Positions 1 through 9,195 of a stretch of DNA of 64,000 bases are shown here, one piece after another. The notes beneath the pieces are model-generated. The model made no database searches. It was not told where the DNA came from and saw only the letters and a list, made by a program, of their open reading frames with translations. Location of the stretch: the NCBI RefSeq assembly GCF_017968885.1, contig NZ_CP072913.1, positions 4,938,501 through 5,002,500 on the forward strand, given 5' to 3'. Source of the stretch: Pseudomonas sp. Tri1 (GTDB taxonomy: Bacteria; Pseudomonadota; Gammaproteobacteria; Pseudomonadales; Pseudomonadaceae). The translations under genes were made by a program, and so were the position numbers. Within the stretch, counting starts at the first letter, position 1, and the number at the start of each line of letters is the position of its first letter.

Positions 1-384
1 AGCGGCAAGGGCGACGGCGAGGGCCGCAATGTGTTGCTGGTGGAAGACAACCCAGTGAATCAGACGGTAATCGAAGCCATGCTGCGCAGCCTGGGCTTCA
101 CCGTCAGCGTCGCCGTCGATGGCGCCCAGGCCGTGCGCAGCGCCGAAAGCCTGATTTTCGAAGCGATCCTCATGGATTGCCGGCTGCCCATTATCGATGG
201 CTACGAGGCCACCCGGCAGATCCGTCAGTTGCCCGGTTGTGCCGAGGTGCCGATCATCGCCCTGACCGCCAATGCCTTGCAGGGCGACCGCGAAGCCTGC
301 CTGGCGGCAGGTATGAACGATTACCTGGCCAAGCCGTTCAAAAGAGTTGACCTGCAGCAAATTCTGCAGCGCTGGGTGCATTAG
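1..384 (+). CDS. Hybrid sensor kinase, C-terminal receiver domain (5' truncated by window)
   Basis: The frame is open from base 1, so this is the 3' end of a longer gene. The 127 visible residues are one complete response-regulator receiver domain: acidic pair E15-D16 (LLVEDN), phosphoacceptor D59 (ILMDCRLP), T89 (IALTA) and K111 (LAKPF). No output domain follows; the protein stops right after the receiver fold, as in hybrid histidine kinases whose receiver passes phosphate to a separate HPt protein. The gene lies just upstream of fabA, where P. aeruginosa carries the RetS-interacting hybrid kinase PA1611, so this is probably its orthologue (inference from position). The kinase part is outside the window, so a stand-alone receiver with a GTG start at 31 cannot be fully excluded. 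Confidence 0.85.
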   Translation, partial: SGKGDGEGRNVLLVEDNPVNQTVIEAMLRSLGFTVSVAVDGAQAVRSAESLIFEAILMDCRLPIIDGYEATRQIRQLPGCAEVPIIALTANALQGDREACLAAGMNDYLAKPFKRVDLQQILQRWVH

Positions 385-438
385 TAGCCTGGGTGACTGG
401 CGTGAAAGGCGAAAGTGCGGCAGTCTTAGGCACCCGAA

Positions 439-470
439 CAAGCCTCGATTGGGGCTTGAATAAAAATTTC
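439..470 (+). terminator. Possible terminator after the hybrid kinase
   Basis: Short hairpin (CAAGCC at 439-444 pairing with GGCTTG at 453-458) followed by an A/T-rich tail without a clean T run. It is a weak candidate. The rest of the 385-620 gap is presumably the fabA promoter; I see no operator I can name. Confidence 0.3.
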
Positions 471-620
471 AGTGCACAGGTGTACATTCATTTCCCGTGT
501 GCTGTGACTTTCACTACAACGCAATAGTCTATGAGTAGGCTGTCGATTCGAGGCATGAACGCCTCGATCGGCCGGGAAGATTTGCCCCACCCTGCCGCAT
601 GGGACTATTGAGGAGCTCGC

Positions 621-1136
621 ATGACCAAACAAAACGCCTTTACTCGGGAAGACCTGCTGCGCTGCAGTCGCGGTGAGCTGTTCGGCCCAGGTAACGCGCA
701 ACTGCCCGCCCCGAACATGCTGATGGTGGATCGCATCACCCATATCAGCGACGAGGGTGGCAAGTACGGCAAAGGTGAATTGGTCGCCGAGCTGGATATC
801 ACTCCGGACCTGTGGTTTTTCGCCTGCCATTTCGAAGGTGATCCGGTGATGCCGGGCTGCCTGGGCCTGGATGCCATGTGGCAACTGGTCGGTTTCTTCC
901 TCGGCTGGCAAGGCCTGCCAGGCCGCGGCCGCGCCCTGGGTTCGGGCGAAGTGAAGTTCTTTGGTCAGGTCCTGCCGACCGCCAAGAAAATCACCTATAA
1001 CATTCATATCAAACGCGTCCTCAAGGGCAAGCTGAACATGGCCATTGCCGATGGTTCGGTTGCCGTGGACGGTCGCGAGATCTACACCGCCGAAGGCCTC
1101 CGGGTCGGCGTTTTCACCTCCACTGACAACTTCTAA
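621..1136 (+). CDS. fabA: 3-hydroxydecanoyl-ACP dehydratase/isomerase FabA
   Basis: Bifunctional enzyme of type II fatty acid synthesis. It dehydrates 3-hydroxydecanoyl-ACP and isomerises trans-2- to cis-3-decenoyl-ACP, the branch point to unsaturated fatty acids. The 171-residue length is standard. The single hot-dog domain has the catalytic pair His70 ([11 protein letters not shown]) and Asp84 ([10 protein letters not shown]). A GAGGAG ribosome site precedes the ATG. fabB begins 12 bp after the stop, forming the classic fabAB operon. Cytoplasmic. Confidence 0.98.
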   Translation: MTKQNAFTREDLLRCSRGELFGPGNAQLPAPNMLMVDRITHISDEGGKYGKGELVAELDITPDLWFFACHFEGDPVMPGCLGLDAMWQLVGFFLGWQGLPGRGRALGSGEVKFFGQVLPTAKKITYNIHIKRVLKGKLNMAIADGSVAVDGREIYTAEGLRVGVFTSTDNF

Positions 1137-1147
1137 GGGTTATCCGC

Positions 1148-2368
1148 ATGCGCCGCGTCGTTATCACTGGTCTGGGCATCGTTTCGTGCCTGGGCAATGA
1201 CAAAGAGACCGTCTCCGCTAACCTGCGTGCAAGTCGCCCTGGCATCCGGTTCAATCCGGAATATGCCGAAATGGGTCTGCGTAGCCAGGTTTCCGGCTCC
1301 ATTGACCTTCCCCTCGAAGAGCTGATCGATCGCAAGATCTACCGTTTCGTTGGCCATGCGGCGGCCTACGCCTACCTGGCCATGAAGGACGCCATCGCGG
1401 ACTCCGGCCTGACCGAAGAGCAGGTATCCAACCCGCGCACCGGCCTGATCGCCGGTTCCGGTGGCGCCTCCACCCTGAACCAGATGGAAGCGTTGGACAT
1501 CCTGCGCGAAAAGGGCGTCAAGCGTGTCGGCCCGTACCGCGTCACGCGGACCATGAGCAGCACCGTTTCCGCCTGCCTGGCCACGCCGTTCAAGATCAAG
1601 GGCCTGAACTACTCCATCGCGTCTGCCTGCGCCACCAGCGCTCACTGCATCGGCAACGCCATGGAACAGATCCAGATGGGCAAGCAGGACGTCGTGTTCG
1701 CCGGCGGCGGTGAAGAAGAGCATTGGAGCCAATCGTTCCTGTTCGACGCCATGGGCGCCCTGTCCAGCCAGTACAACGACACGCCGGAAAAAGCCTCCCG
1801 AGCCTACGACGCCAAGCGTGACGGTTTCGTCATCGCCGGCGGTGGCGGCATGGTGGTGGTCGAGGAGCTGGAACACGCCCTGGCCCGCGGCGCGAAGATC
1901 TACGCGGAAATCGTCGGCTACGGCGCCACTTCCGACGGATACGACATGGTTGCCCCAAGCGGCGAAGGTGCCATCCGCTGCATGCAGATGGCCATGTCCA
2001 CCGTTGACACACCAATCGACTACCTCAACACCCACGGCACTTCGACCCCGGTTGGCGACGTCGCGGAAATGAAAGGTGTGCGCGAAGTGTTCGGTGACAA
2101 GGCGCCAGCCATCAGTTCCACCAAGAGCCTGTCCGGTCACTCCCTGGGCGCCGCCGGCGTTCACGAAGCGATCTATTGCATGCTGATGATGGAAGGCAAC
2201 TTCATGGCCGGTTCGGCCAACATCGAAGAGCTGGACCCGGAAGTGGCCGACATGCCAATCCTGCTCAAGACTCGCGAAGACGCCACCATCAACACCGTGA
2301 TGAGCAACAGCTTCGGCTTCGGTGGCACCAACGCTACCCTGGTACTGAAGCGCTGGCAGGGCAAGTAA
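1148..2368 (+). CDS. fabB: 3-oxoacyl-ACP synthase I FabB
   Basis: Beta-ketoacyl-ACP synthase I, which elongates the cis-unsaturated acyl-ACP made by FabA. It has 406 residues with a thiolase fold. The active-site Cys161 lies in SACATSAHC, and the decarboxylation residues His296 ([11 protein letters not shown]), Lys326 and His331 (SGHSLGAAG) are all present, with the glycine-rich C-terminal motif FGFGGTNAT. It is second in the fabAB operon and followed by a strong intrinsic terminator, so the operon ends here. Confidence 0.98.
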   Translation: MRRVVITGLGIVSCLGNDKETVSANLRASRPGIRFNPEYAEMGLRSQVSGSIDLPLEELIDRKIYRFVGHAAAYAYLAMKDAIADSGLTEEQVSNPRTGLIAGSGGASTLNQMEALDILREKGVKRVGPYRVTRTMSSTVSACLATPFKIKGLNYSIASACATSAHCIGNAMEQIQMGKQDVVFAGGGEEEHWSQSFLFDAMGALSSQYNDTPEKASRAYDAKRDGFVIAGGGGMVVVEELEHALARGAKIYAEIVGYGATSDGYDMVAPSGEGAIRCMQMAMSTVDTPIDYLNTHGTSTPVGDVAEMKGVREVFGDKAPAISSTKSLSGHSLGAAGVHEAIYCMLMMEGNFMAGSANIEELDPEVADMPILLKTREDATINTVMSNSFGFGGTNATLVLKRWQGK

Positions 2369-2391
2369 GCCCCGCAATCAACGCCACACAC

Positions 2392-2424
2392 AAAAACGCC
2401 CCGACTGGTTCGGGGCGTTTTTTT
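2392..2424 (+). terminator. Intrinsic terminator of fabAB
   Basis: Nine-base-pair GC-rich stem (ACGCCCCGA / TCGGGGCGT) with a 5-nt loop and a run of seven T, 24 bp after the fabB stop. Confidence 0.92.
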
Positions 2425-2464
2425 GCCTGCTCTGTACATCACGAAGTGCCTGTGGAGTTTCCCT

Positions 2465-2553
2465 TGTGGAGTTTCCCTCGCTCGCGATAGCAATCTGTCA
2501 GGCAACATTGATGTTGAATATCAGGTCGCTATCGCGAGCAAGCTCGCTCCCAC
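2465..2553. repeat. REP doublet, left arm degenerate
   Basis: Right arm 2531-2553 is a full ATCGCGAGCAAGCTCGCTCC-type REP. The left arm, about 2465-2488, is a decayed copy that keeps GTGGAG and CTCGCGAT. The interior is 42 bp, the same as in intact doublets of this geometry elsewhere in the window. Confidence 0.8.
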
Positions 2554-2566
2554 AGTTGACTCCAAT

Positions 2567-3031
2567 TCAGCGCACGACAAACCGCTGCTGCACCAACAAC
2601 CGATCGCCCTGGAACACCATGAACCGCCACTCTCCCGGCACCACCTCATGGCTTTCGGTGAACTCGTAGGCCATGACATCCTGAGGCGCGCCGGGCACCA
2701 GTTTCTGGATGACTTCGAATTTATCGTGGCGCACACCATCGGGAGTACGGATGCCGGGGGTGAAGTACAACAGGGTCAACGGCTGATCATCGGCGACCTT
2801 GCCCGCCAACTGATAGCGCATACCAAACTTGGTGCCCAGCTTCGCCGGCACGCTTTCGGTCTGGCGGATCTGCTCGTTACTACGCCGCAGGACCCGCTCC
2901 CCCGATTGCAGCTCGGCTTTTGGCCCTTCGAAAACACCGTACTCCACCGGGCCTTCGACACGGACTTCTGCCTGAGCCAGGCCACAGGCCAACAACAGCG
3001 CGACAAATGCGCTTGAACGGGTGAGGTGCAT
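2567..3031 (-). CDS. DUF3859 domain-containing periplasmic protein
   Basis: 154 residues. The start was chosen at the ATG (3031) preceded by AAGGAG; it gives a clean Sec signal peptide (MHLTRSSAFVALLLACGLAQA) with cleavage after AQA. The mature part, about 134 residues, begins EVRVEGPVEYG and matches DUF3859, a family of unknown function found in Pseudomonas and relatives, predicted to be a small beta-rich periplasmic protein. No catalytic motif is visible. It is followed closely on the same strand by nothing, and an inverted-repeat hairpin separates it from the amidohydrolase upstream. I infer only its location, not a function. Confidence 0.82.
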   Translation of the reverse strand: MHLTRSSAFVALLLACGLAQAEVRVEGPVEYGVFEGPKAELQSGERVLRRSNEQIRQTESVPAKLGTKFGMRYQLAGKVADDQPLTLLYFTPGIRTPDGVRHDKFEVIQKLVPGAPQDVMAYEFTESHEVVPGEWRFMVFQGDRLLVQQRFVVR

Positions 3032-3122
3032 AGTGCGCTCCTTGATTGAGATGAGCGCGAGGGTATGACGCGGGGGTGACAGGCTGATGACATAGCAATG
3101 TCCAGGGTGCCCGTCGTTGCCC

Positions 3123-3154
3123 TTGTGGCGAGGGGATTTATCCCCTCGCCACAA
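3123..3154. repeat. Hairpin repeat, GTGGCGAGGGGATTTATC family
   Basis: Perfect 32-nt hairpin (TTGTGGCGAGGGGA, loop TTTA, TCCCCTCGCCACAA). A second copy of the same family lies at 46367-46396, so it is a dispersed intergenic repeat rather than a gene-specific terminator, although it may also stop transcription from the amidohydrolase side. Confidence 0.85.
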
Positions 3155-3162
3155 AGTCCTTT

Positions 3163-4173
3163 TTATCTCGGGACAGCGCGGGGCAATACCGCCAGGAAAT
3201 TATCCCGCGCCACCTTGCGCGCAACGTCTTCCGGCAAGGCATCCAGGAAGGGATCGAAGCCGTGCAATTCCTTTCCGAGCTGGTTGAATCGCCCAACCAC
3301 ATCCGAACCCACCATAAAGCGCTCCGGGAAGCGCTCCACCAGCTTTACCCATTCGTCCCGGGGCTTGCCCGCCTCGTCCAGCAAGTACGGCGTGAGCACG
3401 CTCCAGGACAGGTCTATGTACAGATTGGGATAGGACTCGAGCATCCGGGTCAGGGTCGGCAAGAGAAAATCCAGCTGGGTCTGGTGGCGATGGATTTCCA
3501 TGCTGGTGCCAGCGTGGGCCCAGATAAAGCGCGTGTGTGGATGATTACGCAGGGGTCCTTCGATTTCGGCCAGGTACAGCGGATTTTTCTCACGCTTGGA
3601 AGTGATGTTGGAATGCAGCATCACCGGCAGGTCGTTCTCGGCCGCCAGATGATAGATCCGCGTCATCGCTTCGTTGTTGGCCCGCGGGGTGTCGCCCGAA
3701 GTCAGCGCCGTGAGGTCGTCATGGCGGGTGAACACTTCGCCGATGCCTTGCCACAACCCAGGGTACAGATCGAGCATGCGCTGGATATGCGCGGCGGAGT
3801 TCTTGTCGTTGGGATTGAAACCCGACAGGAAGGGATGGAAATACGGGCGCTGCTCGACGGTCAGCTTGCCCACCGCCGCCGCGACAATCACATCGGTGGC
3901 GCTGTACCAGTAGGCATCGGCATCGTCACCGGCGTAATAGCGTGGACGCTTGGGTTCGTCCTCATGCCATTTCTTGGCCACCGGAACGCCGGAAATCATC
4001 ACATGCTCGATGCGATTGTCCGTCATCGCCTTGAGCAGCTTGGGCATGCCGGCGGTTTCCTGAAAGAAATCGACGTAATGCAGGTGCGCATCGCTGTAGG
4101 TGTATTCGCGGGCCATGGCGCCGCTGCTGAAAACGGCCAGCAGCCAGGCAACGATCAGGCGGGTCAGGGGCAC
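3163..4173 (-). CDS. Secreted amidohydrolase-2 family metallohydrolase
   Basis: The GTG start at 4173 is preferred because GGAG sits 7 nt upstream and the product begins with a Sec signal peptide (PLTRLIVAWLLAVFSSGAMA). An upstream ATG at 4230 would add 19 residues without a good ribosome site. About 336 residues. TIM-barrel amidohydrolase signatures: DAHLHYVDF (HxH metal site), PVMLHSN, RFIWAHAG and GSDVVGRF (late Asp). This resembles the decarboxylase/lactonase-like amidohydrolase_2 group, but the substrate cannot be read from sequence. The signal peptide indicates a periplasmic enzyme. Confidence 0.8.
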   Translation of the reverse strand: MPLTRLIVAWLLAVFSSGAMAREYTYSDAHLHYVDFFQETAGMPKLLKAMTDNRIEHVMISGVPVAKKWHEDEPKRPRYYAGDDADAYWYSATDVIVAAAVGKLTVEQRPYFHPFLSGFNPNDKNSAAHIQRMLDLYPGLWQGIGEVFTRHDDLTALTSGDTPRANNEAMTRIYHLAAENDLPVMLHSNITSKREKNPLYLAEIEGPLRNHPHTRFIWAHAGTSMEIHRHQTQLDFLLPTLTRMLESYPNLYIDLSWSVLTPYLLDEAGKPRDEWVKLVERFPERFMVGSDVVGRFNQLGKELHGFDPFLDALPEDVARKVARDNFLAVLPRAVPR

Positions 4174-4299
4174 GGGCAGTCTCCAAAGACCATAAGCAGC
4201 GTAGACCCCGCCCGTTCGGCCTGGGTTCAAGCGGCATGTGCAGCGGCTGGCGACGACGGGTTATGCTTTGCCCATTCGCCGTTCACCCTGGAAGACACC

Positions 4300-5160
4300 A
4301 TGACCACGCCCCTGACCGTTCGCCCCCGCGCCGAAGACGTCGAAGGCCAGCCGATTCTTCGCCCGCTGCCGTCCGCCAAGTGCCGCAACGTCGGACCTTT
4401 CGTGTTTTTCGACCACATGCTGAAAACGGCCTACCCGGCCGGTAAAGGCATGAATATCCGGCAGCATCCCCACATCGGCCTGTCCACCCTCACCTACCTG
4501 TTCGAGGGCAAACTCCAGCACAAGGACAGCCTCGGCTCTGACCAGGTGGTGGAAGCTGGTGATGTCAGCTGGATGACCGCCGGCAGCGCCATTGCCCATG
4601 TCGAGCGTACGCCCGAATCACTGCTGGGCAATGATTTCGTCATGCACGGGTTGCAAGTCTGGCTGGCCTCGCCCAAAGCCCATGAACAGGGTCCAGGGCA
4701 CTACAGCCATCATCCGGCAGACAGCCTGCCAGTCAGCGATAACCTGGGGGTAGGCATCCGCATGATCGCCGGGTCAGGCTTTTGCCTGGAATCGCCGGTG
4801 CCAGTATTGTCGCCTACGCTTTATGCCGAATTGAACCTGCAAACCGCGACGACGTTGCTGATTCCCACCGAACATGAAGAACGGGCGTTGTATGTACTGA
4901 GCGGTGAGGCACGGCTTGAAGGTGAACCGGTGGAACCTCATTCGCTAGTGGTACTGCCGGTTGGCGAAGAGATGACGCTGTTTGCCGACAGTGACTGCCA
5001 TGCCGTGCTGTTCGGCGGTGCGCCGTTGGATGGGCCGCGCCGGATCAACTGGAACTTCGTCTCCAGCGACCCGGCCCGGATCGATGAAGCCCGTCGGCGT
5101 TGGGCAGCCGGGGATTGGCCGACCGTGCCGGGGGAAAGTGAGCGGATCGAGTTACCCTGA
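4300..5160 (+). CDS. Pirin family protein (bicupin)
   Basis: 286 residues from the ATG preceded by GGAAG. The N-terminal pirin cupin carries the metal-binding residues in RQHPHIGLSTLTYLFEGK (HPHIG motif), a following His in LQHKDSLG and an Asp/Glu at the base. The C-terminal pirin_C domain holds the LSGEARLEGE strand and the FGGAPLDGPR motif typical of the family. Pirins are Fe-binding cupins; some have quercetin 2,3-dioxygenase activity, others modulate metabolism such as pyruvate dehydrogenase. The in vivo role here is unknown. It is transcribed divergently from the amidohydrolase. Confidence 0.9.
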   Translation: MTTPLTVRPRAEDVEGQPILRPLPSAKCRNVGPFVFFDHMLKTAYPAGKGMNIRQHPHIGLSTLTYLFEGKLQHKDSLGSDQVVEAGDVSWMTAGSAIAHVERTPESLLGNDFVMHGLQVWLASPKAHEQGPGHYSHHPADSLPVSDNLGVGIRMIAGSGFCLESPVPVLSPTLYAELNLQTATTLLIPTEHEERALYVLSGEARLEGEPVEPHSLVVLPVGEEMTLFADSDCHAVLFGGAPLDGPRRINWNFVSSDPARIDEARRRWAAGDWPTVPGESERIELP

Positions 5161-5185
5161 GTTCAGGGTTGCCTGGCAGGCCGCC

Positions 5186-5277
5186 ATCGCGAGCAAGCTC
5201 GCTCCCACACTGGATCGTTGCCGTTCGCAAATGCTGCGAACACCTCGGTCAAATGTGGGAGCGAGCTTGCTCGCGAT
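5186..5277. repeat. REP doublet
   Basis: Arms at 5186-5208 (ATCGCGAGC...CCAC) and 5255-5277 (GTGGGAGCG...CGAT), 46 bp interior, arms pointing apart (reverse then forward). Lies between the convergent pirin and dienelactone hydrolase genes. Confidence 0.9.
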
Positions 5278-5313
5278 GACTTCATGCCAGACGACAAGAA
5301 ACCAGATCCAGAC

Positions 5314-6042
5314 TCAGCCCTTGAACACCTCATCCAACAAGTTATGCATCGACCTGAACGCCCGCCCGGCGACCTTGGCGTTGTACATCATCTTGCCTGG
5401 TACATTGGCCTGCGGGTCGGTGAACGAATGCACCGCGCCGCCGTAGCTCAGCAGTTGCCAATCCACCCCGGCAGCGTTCATTTCGTCTTCGAAGGCCGGC
5501 AGTTGCTCTTTGGGCACCAACGGATCGGAGGCGCCGTGCATCACCAACACTGAACCCTTGATGTTCCGGGCATCCGCCGGGTTCGGTGTGTCCAGGGTGC
5601 CATGAAACGAGATCGCAGCTTTGAGCGGTGCGCCGGTACGGGCCAACTCCAGGGCACAGCAGCCACCGAAGCAGAAACCGAACGTGGCGAGGTTCGACGC
5701 ATCGACCTGCGCATCGACCTGATCCTGCAACTGCTCGAGCGCCGCCTGCATGCGTTTGCGCAACAGCGCCCGGTCGTTCTTGAGCGGCATCATCGCCGCC
5801 CCGGCCTCATCGGCATTGCTCGGGCGCACAGCCTGGCCGTACAGGTCGGCAATCAACACGACATAACCGTTGGCCGCCACTGACTTGGCGATCTCCTCGG
5901 CCCCCGCCCCTACGCCCATCCAATTGGGCGCCATCAGCAAACCTGGACGGGAACCCTGCTGGCTAATATCAAAGGCCAGGCGGCCTTCATAGGTTTGACC
6001 TTCGATCTGATAGACCAGCGAACGAACCGTAACCTGACTCAT
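5314..6042 (-). CDS. Dienelactone hydrolase family protein
   Basis: 242 residues, alpha/beta hydrolase of the dienelactone hydrolase group. The catalytic triad is visible: nucleophile Cys124 in FGFCFGGCCA, Asp173 in GASDPLVP and His205 in GAVHSFTDP. Family members hydrolyse carboxymethylenebutenolide and many promiscuous esters. No chlorocatechol pathway genes are nearby, so a housekeeping esterase role is more likely (inference). It starts with ATG preceded by GAGGAG and lies directly downstream of htpG behind a terminator hairpin. Confidence 0.88.
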   Translation of the reverse strand: MSQVTVRSLVYQIEGQTYEGRLAFDISQQGSRPGLLMAPNWMGVGAGAEEIAKSVAANGYVVLIADLYGQAVRPSNADEAGAAMMPLKNDRALLRKRMQAALEQLQDQVDAQVDASNLATFGFCFGGCCALELARTGAPLKAAISFHGTLDTPNPADARNIKGSVLVMHGASDPLVPKEQLPAFEDEMNAAGVDWQLLSYGGAVHSFTDPQANVPGKMMYNAKVAGRAFRSMHNLLDEVFKG

Positions 6043-6074
6043 GACGGACTCCTCTTGAACCGAACACCAGAAAT

Positions 6075-6101
6075 GAAAAAACCCGCCGAAGCGGGTTTTT
6101 C
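6075..6101 (-). terminator. Intrinsic terminator downstream of htpG
   Basis: AACCCGC / GCGGGTT stem with a CGAA loop and U tract on the minus strand. The A run on the other side makes it symmetric. Confidence 0.85.
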
Positions 6102-6111
6102 CTGCACTTGA

Positions 6112-8016
6112 TTAAGCTGACAGTTCAACCAACAGCTTGTTCAGGCGGCGAACATACGCCGCCGGGTCTTTCAGGCTGTCGCCGGCCGCCAGGGCCGCCT
6201 GGTCGAACAGGATGTGCGACAGGTCGCCGAAACGCTCTTCGCTCTGCTCGTTGTCGAGTTTTTCCACCAGCGGGTGAGCCGGGTTGAATTCGAAGATCGG
6301 CTTGGAGTCCGGGACCTTCTGGCCACTGGCTTCGAGGATCTGGCGCATCTGCAGGCCGAGGTCCTGCTCACCGATGGCCAGGATCGCCGGGGAATCGGTC
6401 AGGCGGTGCGAAACACGCACTTCGCTGACGGCATCGCCCAGGGCCGTCTTGATCCGCTCGACCAGGCCTTCCTTGCTCTTGGCGACTTCTTCAGCGGCCT
6501 TCTTGTCTTCTTCCGAATCCAGGTTGCCGAGGTCCAGGTCACCACGGGCCACGTCGACAAAGCTCTTGCCGTCGAACTCGTTGAGGTAGCTCATCAGCCA
6601 CTCGTCGATGCGGTCGGTCAGCAGCAGCACTTCGATGCCTTTCTTGCGGAAGACTTCCAGGTGCGGGCTGTTCTTGACCTGTGCATAAGTTTCACCGGTC
6701 AGGTAGTAGATCTTGTCCTGACCTTCCTTGGCTCGGGCCAGATAATCGGCCAGGCCCACGACTTGTTCGCCATCGTCACCCTGGGTCGAGGCAAAGCGCA
6801 GCAGGCCGGCGATCTTCTCTTTGTTGGCAAAGTCCTCGGCCGGACCTTCCTTCATCACCTGGCCGAAATTCTTCCAGAAGCTCTTGTACTGTTCGGGCTC
6901 GTTCTTCGCCAGTTTTTCCAGCATGTCCAATACACGCTTGGTCAGCGCCGACTTCATGGAGTCGATGATCGGGTCTTTCTGCAGGATTTCCCGCGAAACG
7001 TTCAGGGACAGGTCGTTGGAATCGACCACACCCTTGATGAATCGCAGGTACAGCGGCAGGAACGATTCGGCCTGGTCCATCACGAACACACGCTGCACGT
7101 ACAGCTTCAAGCCGCGTGGTGCTTCGCGCTGGTACAGGTCGAACGGTGCACGGGCCGGCACGTACAACAGCGAGTTGTATTCCAGCTTGCCTTCGACCTT
7201 GTTATGGCTCCAGCTCAGCGGGTTCTCGTAGTCGTGGGCGATGTGCTTGTAGAACTCCTGGTATTCCTCGTCCTTCACCTCTGTGCGTGGACGGGTCCAC
7301 AAGGCACTGGCGCGGTTGACGGTTTCCCATTCCACTTCCGGCTTTTCTTCGCCTTCGGCAGCGGTGACTTCCTTCGGCAGCTCGATCGGCAGCGCGATAT
7401 GGTCGGAGTACTTCTTGATGATGTTGCGCAGGCGCCAGCCATCGGCGAACTCGTCTTCGCCGGACTTGAGGTGCAGCACGATGCGGGTACCGCGATCAGC
7501 CTTGTCGACGGTGGCGACTTCAAACTCGCCCTCGCCCTTGGACGACCAATGCACGCCTTCGCTCGCGGCGAGGCCGGCACGGCGGCTGAACACTTCGACC
7601 TGATCGGCAACGATGAACGCGGAATAGAAACCAACGCCGAACTGACCGATCAGGTGGGAATCTTTCTTCTGGTCGCCGGAGAGGTTTTTCATGAAGTCGG
7701 CGGTGCCAGATTTGGCGATGGTGCCCAGGTGCGTGATCACCTCTTCGCGGCTCATGCCGATGCCGTTGTCTTCGAGGGTGACGGTTTTCGCGTCCTTGTC
7801 GAAGCTCACACGGATTTTCAGCTCAGCGCCGCCTTCCAGCAGTTCAGGCTTGGACAGGGCTTCGAAACGTAATTTGTCGACAGCGTCAGAGGCGTTCGAA
7901 ATCAGCTCGCGAAGGAAAATTTCCTTATTTGAATACAGCGAGTGAATCATCAGGTGCAGCAGTTGCTTCACCTCGGTCTGGAAGCCCAGGGTTTCCTTTT
8001 GAGTTTCCACGCTCAT
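6112..8016 (-). CDS. htpG: Chaperone HtpG (bacterial Hsp90)
   Basis: ATP-dependent dimeric chaperone. The start is at the ATG giving [16 protein letters not shown], 634 residues, the usual Pseudomonas length; an ATG two codons upstream (8022) sits closer to GGAG and is possible. The N-terminal GHKL ATPase domain shows [29 protein letters not shown] and [11 protein letters not shown]. The middle domain includes [10 protein letters not shown] and SREILQKD. The C-terminal dimerisation domain ends in KLLVELSA. Cytoplasmic; heat-shock control is known for the family but I see no certain sigma-32 box. Confidence 0.97.
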   Translation of the reverse strand: MSVETQKETLGFQTEVKQLLHLMIHSLYSNKEIFLRELISNASDAVDKLRFEALSKPELLEGGAELKIRVSFDKDAKTVTLEDNGIGMSREEVITHLGTIAKSGTADFMKNLSGDQKKDSHLIGQFGVGFYSAFIVADQVEVFSRRAGLAASEGVHWSSKGEGEFEVATVDKADRGTRIVLHLKSGEDEFADGWRLRNIIKKYSDHIALPIELPKEVTAAEGEEKPEVEWETVNRASALWTRPRTEVKDEEYQEFYKHIAHDYENPLSWSHNKVEGKLEYNSLLYVPARAPFDLYQREAPRGLKLYVQRVFVMDQAESFLPLYLRFIKGVVDSNDLSLNVSREILQKDPIIDSMKSALTKRVLDMLEKLAKNEPEQYKSFWKNFGQVMKEGPAEDFANKEKIAGLLRFASTQGDDGEQVVGLADYLARAKEGQDKIYYLTGETYAQVKNSPHLEVFRKKGIEVLLLTDRIDEWLMSYLNEFDGKSFVDVARGDLDLGNLDSEEDKKAAEEVAKSKEGLVERIKTALGDAVSEVRVSHRLTDSPAILAIGEQDLGLQMRQILEASGQKVPDSKPIFEFNPAHPLVEKLDNEQSEERFGDLSHILFDQAALAAGDSLKDPAAYVRRLNKLLVELSA

Positions 8017-8103
8017 GGTCATCAAACTCCAAGTGGATGGTGGTGTCCGCCTCGCTGAGATTGGCGGCGGGATGTCCTCAAGGTGGGGGCAACGGTGATG
8101 ATT

Positions 8104-8565
8104 TCAAGAGCGATCGGTTTTTGCCGGCTCCTGGATTTTGAAATGCGCCCGGGCGGTGGCAATGGGTTCGGCTTCGGCGTCCTGCCAAGCGGTGATCGCG
8201 ACATTGGCCACCCGTCGGCCCTGACGCCAGACCTGGCACTTGGCATAGGTGTCGCGAAACTGCCCGGCGCGCAGGTAATCCAGGGAGAAGTCGATGATTT
8301 TTGGCACGCCCGGTGCGCCCGTGGTAACCAGTAGATAAACGGCAGCCGACAGTTCCATGAAACCGGCAATGACCCCGCCATGGATCGCCGGCAGTAAAGG
8401 GTTACCAATGTTGTCTTTGTTGGCCGGCAGGCGAAACAGCAGCCCGTCGCCCTGGCGCGAGCATTCCACGCCAATGAGTTGCGCATAGGGGATCGAGGCC
8501 AGCAGCAGCGTGTAGTCGCCCTGCTCACAGGCCTGGCGCAGTTGTTCCGGGGTGACATCGCTCAT
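8104..8565 (-). CDS. PaaI-family thioesterase (second of a pair)
   Basis: 153 residues, hot-dog fold of the PaaI/YbgC-like acyl-CoA thioesterase group. The core motif IHGGVIAGFMELSAAVYLL matches the family active-site helix (HGG followed by an acidic residue). The start ATG overlaps the TGA of the upstream thioesterase by four bases (ATGA), indicating translational coupling. The two proteins are related, so they may be a tandem duplicate or a heteromeric pair. The substrate is unknown. Confidence 0.85.
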   Translation of the reverse strand: MSDVTPEQLRQACEQGDYTLLLASIPYAQLIGVECSRQGDGLLFRLPANKDNIGNPLLPAIHGGVIAGFMELSAAVYLLVTTGAPGVPKIIDFSLDYLRAGQFRDTYAKCQVWRQGRRVANVAITAWQDAEAEPIATARAHFKIQEPAKTDRS

Positions 8566-9038
8566 GGCTTGTCCACCACAGCCGTCGGGCCGCCCGTTTT
8601 GATGCCCCTGGCGTGCTGGCCCAGGCGCATGAAGGTGCCCACGACATGGGCGATGGGTTGCTCGGGGTCGTCCTGATAGGCGAAACCACGGCTGAAGATC
8701 ACGTCCGGGGTGACTCGGTAGCATTGGGCGAAGCCGTAGACATCCTTGTGGGGCTCGGCGGCGTGCATGTAGTCGATGCGCAGGTCCAGGGTCGGACAGA
8801 CCTCGAACTGCGGCAGCACACACAGGGTCGACATGCCGCATGCGGTGTCCATCAGCGAAGTCAACGCGCCACCATGGATGATGCCTGAGAGCGGGTTTCC
8901 GACGATCCGGGGGCTGTAGGGCAGGATCACGGTCAGCCCATCGCGACTGGCGCTGTGCAGTTTCAAGCCCAGTACCTGGCAATGCCTGAGTGCGGATAAA
9001 AAGCGTGTCGCACGCTCAAAAACGGGATCTTCGGCCAT
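8562..9038 (-). CDS. PaaI-family thioesterase (first of a pair)
   Basis: 158 residues starting at MAEDPVFERATRF, with GGAG about 11 nt upstream; a longer frame to 9098 lacks a ribosome site. Hot-dog domain with IIHGGALTSLMDTACGMSTL, the PaaI-type catalytic segment (HGG and Asp), then DLRIDYMHAAEP. Probably hydrolyses aryl- or acyl-CoA thioesters; substrate not determinable. First gene of a two-gene operon with a 4-bp overlap to the next thioesterase. A perfect 14-bp palindrome lies 81 bp upstream of its start, in the region shared with a divergent lipoprotein gene. Confidence 0.85.
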   Translation of the reverse strand: MAEDPVFERATRFLSALRHCQVLGLKLHSASRDGLTVILPYSPRIVGNPLSGIIHGGALTSLMDTACGMSTLCVLPQFEVCPTLDLRIDYMHAAEPHKDVYGFAQCYRVTPDVIFSRGFAYQDDPEQPIAHVVGTFMRLGQHARGIKTGGPTAVVDKP

Positions 9039-9118
9039 TCGGTTAACGCTCCAGTGAGTGACAAGACCTGACAACAGGCGCGATCCACAAAGTTCCATCG
9101 CAGTGCAAAGTTATATAT

Positions 9119-9132
9119 CTGTTACGTAACAG
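9119..9132. promoter_or_regulatory. Perfect palindrome CTGTTACGTAACAG, candidate operator
   Basis: 14-bp perfect inverted repeat in the 157-bp divergent region between the thioesterase pair (minus) and the small lipoprotein (plus), next to an A/T-rich TTATATAT stretch that could be a -10 element. Symmetry and position fit a dimeric repressor site; the regulator is unknown. Confidence 0.45.
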
Positions 9133-9195
9133 GAACTTAATCCGAGGGCCGGCGTTCAAAAGGCCAGTAGTTATTTCCATAAGGAGAAACACCCC

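Noticed and set aside
6214..7872. Long reading frame (552 codons) on the plus strand opposite htpG
   Set aside because: It is antisense to a perfectly conserved htpG, has no ribosome site, and its protein has the His/Val/Gln-rich look of reverse-strand frames in GC-rich DNA.
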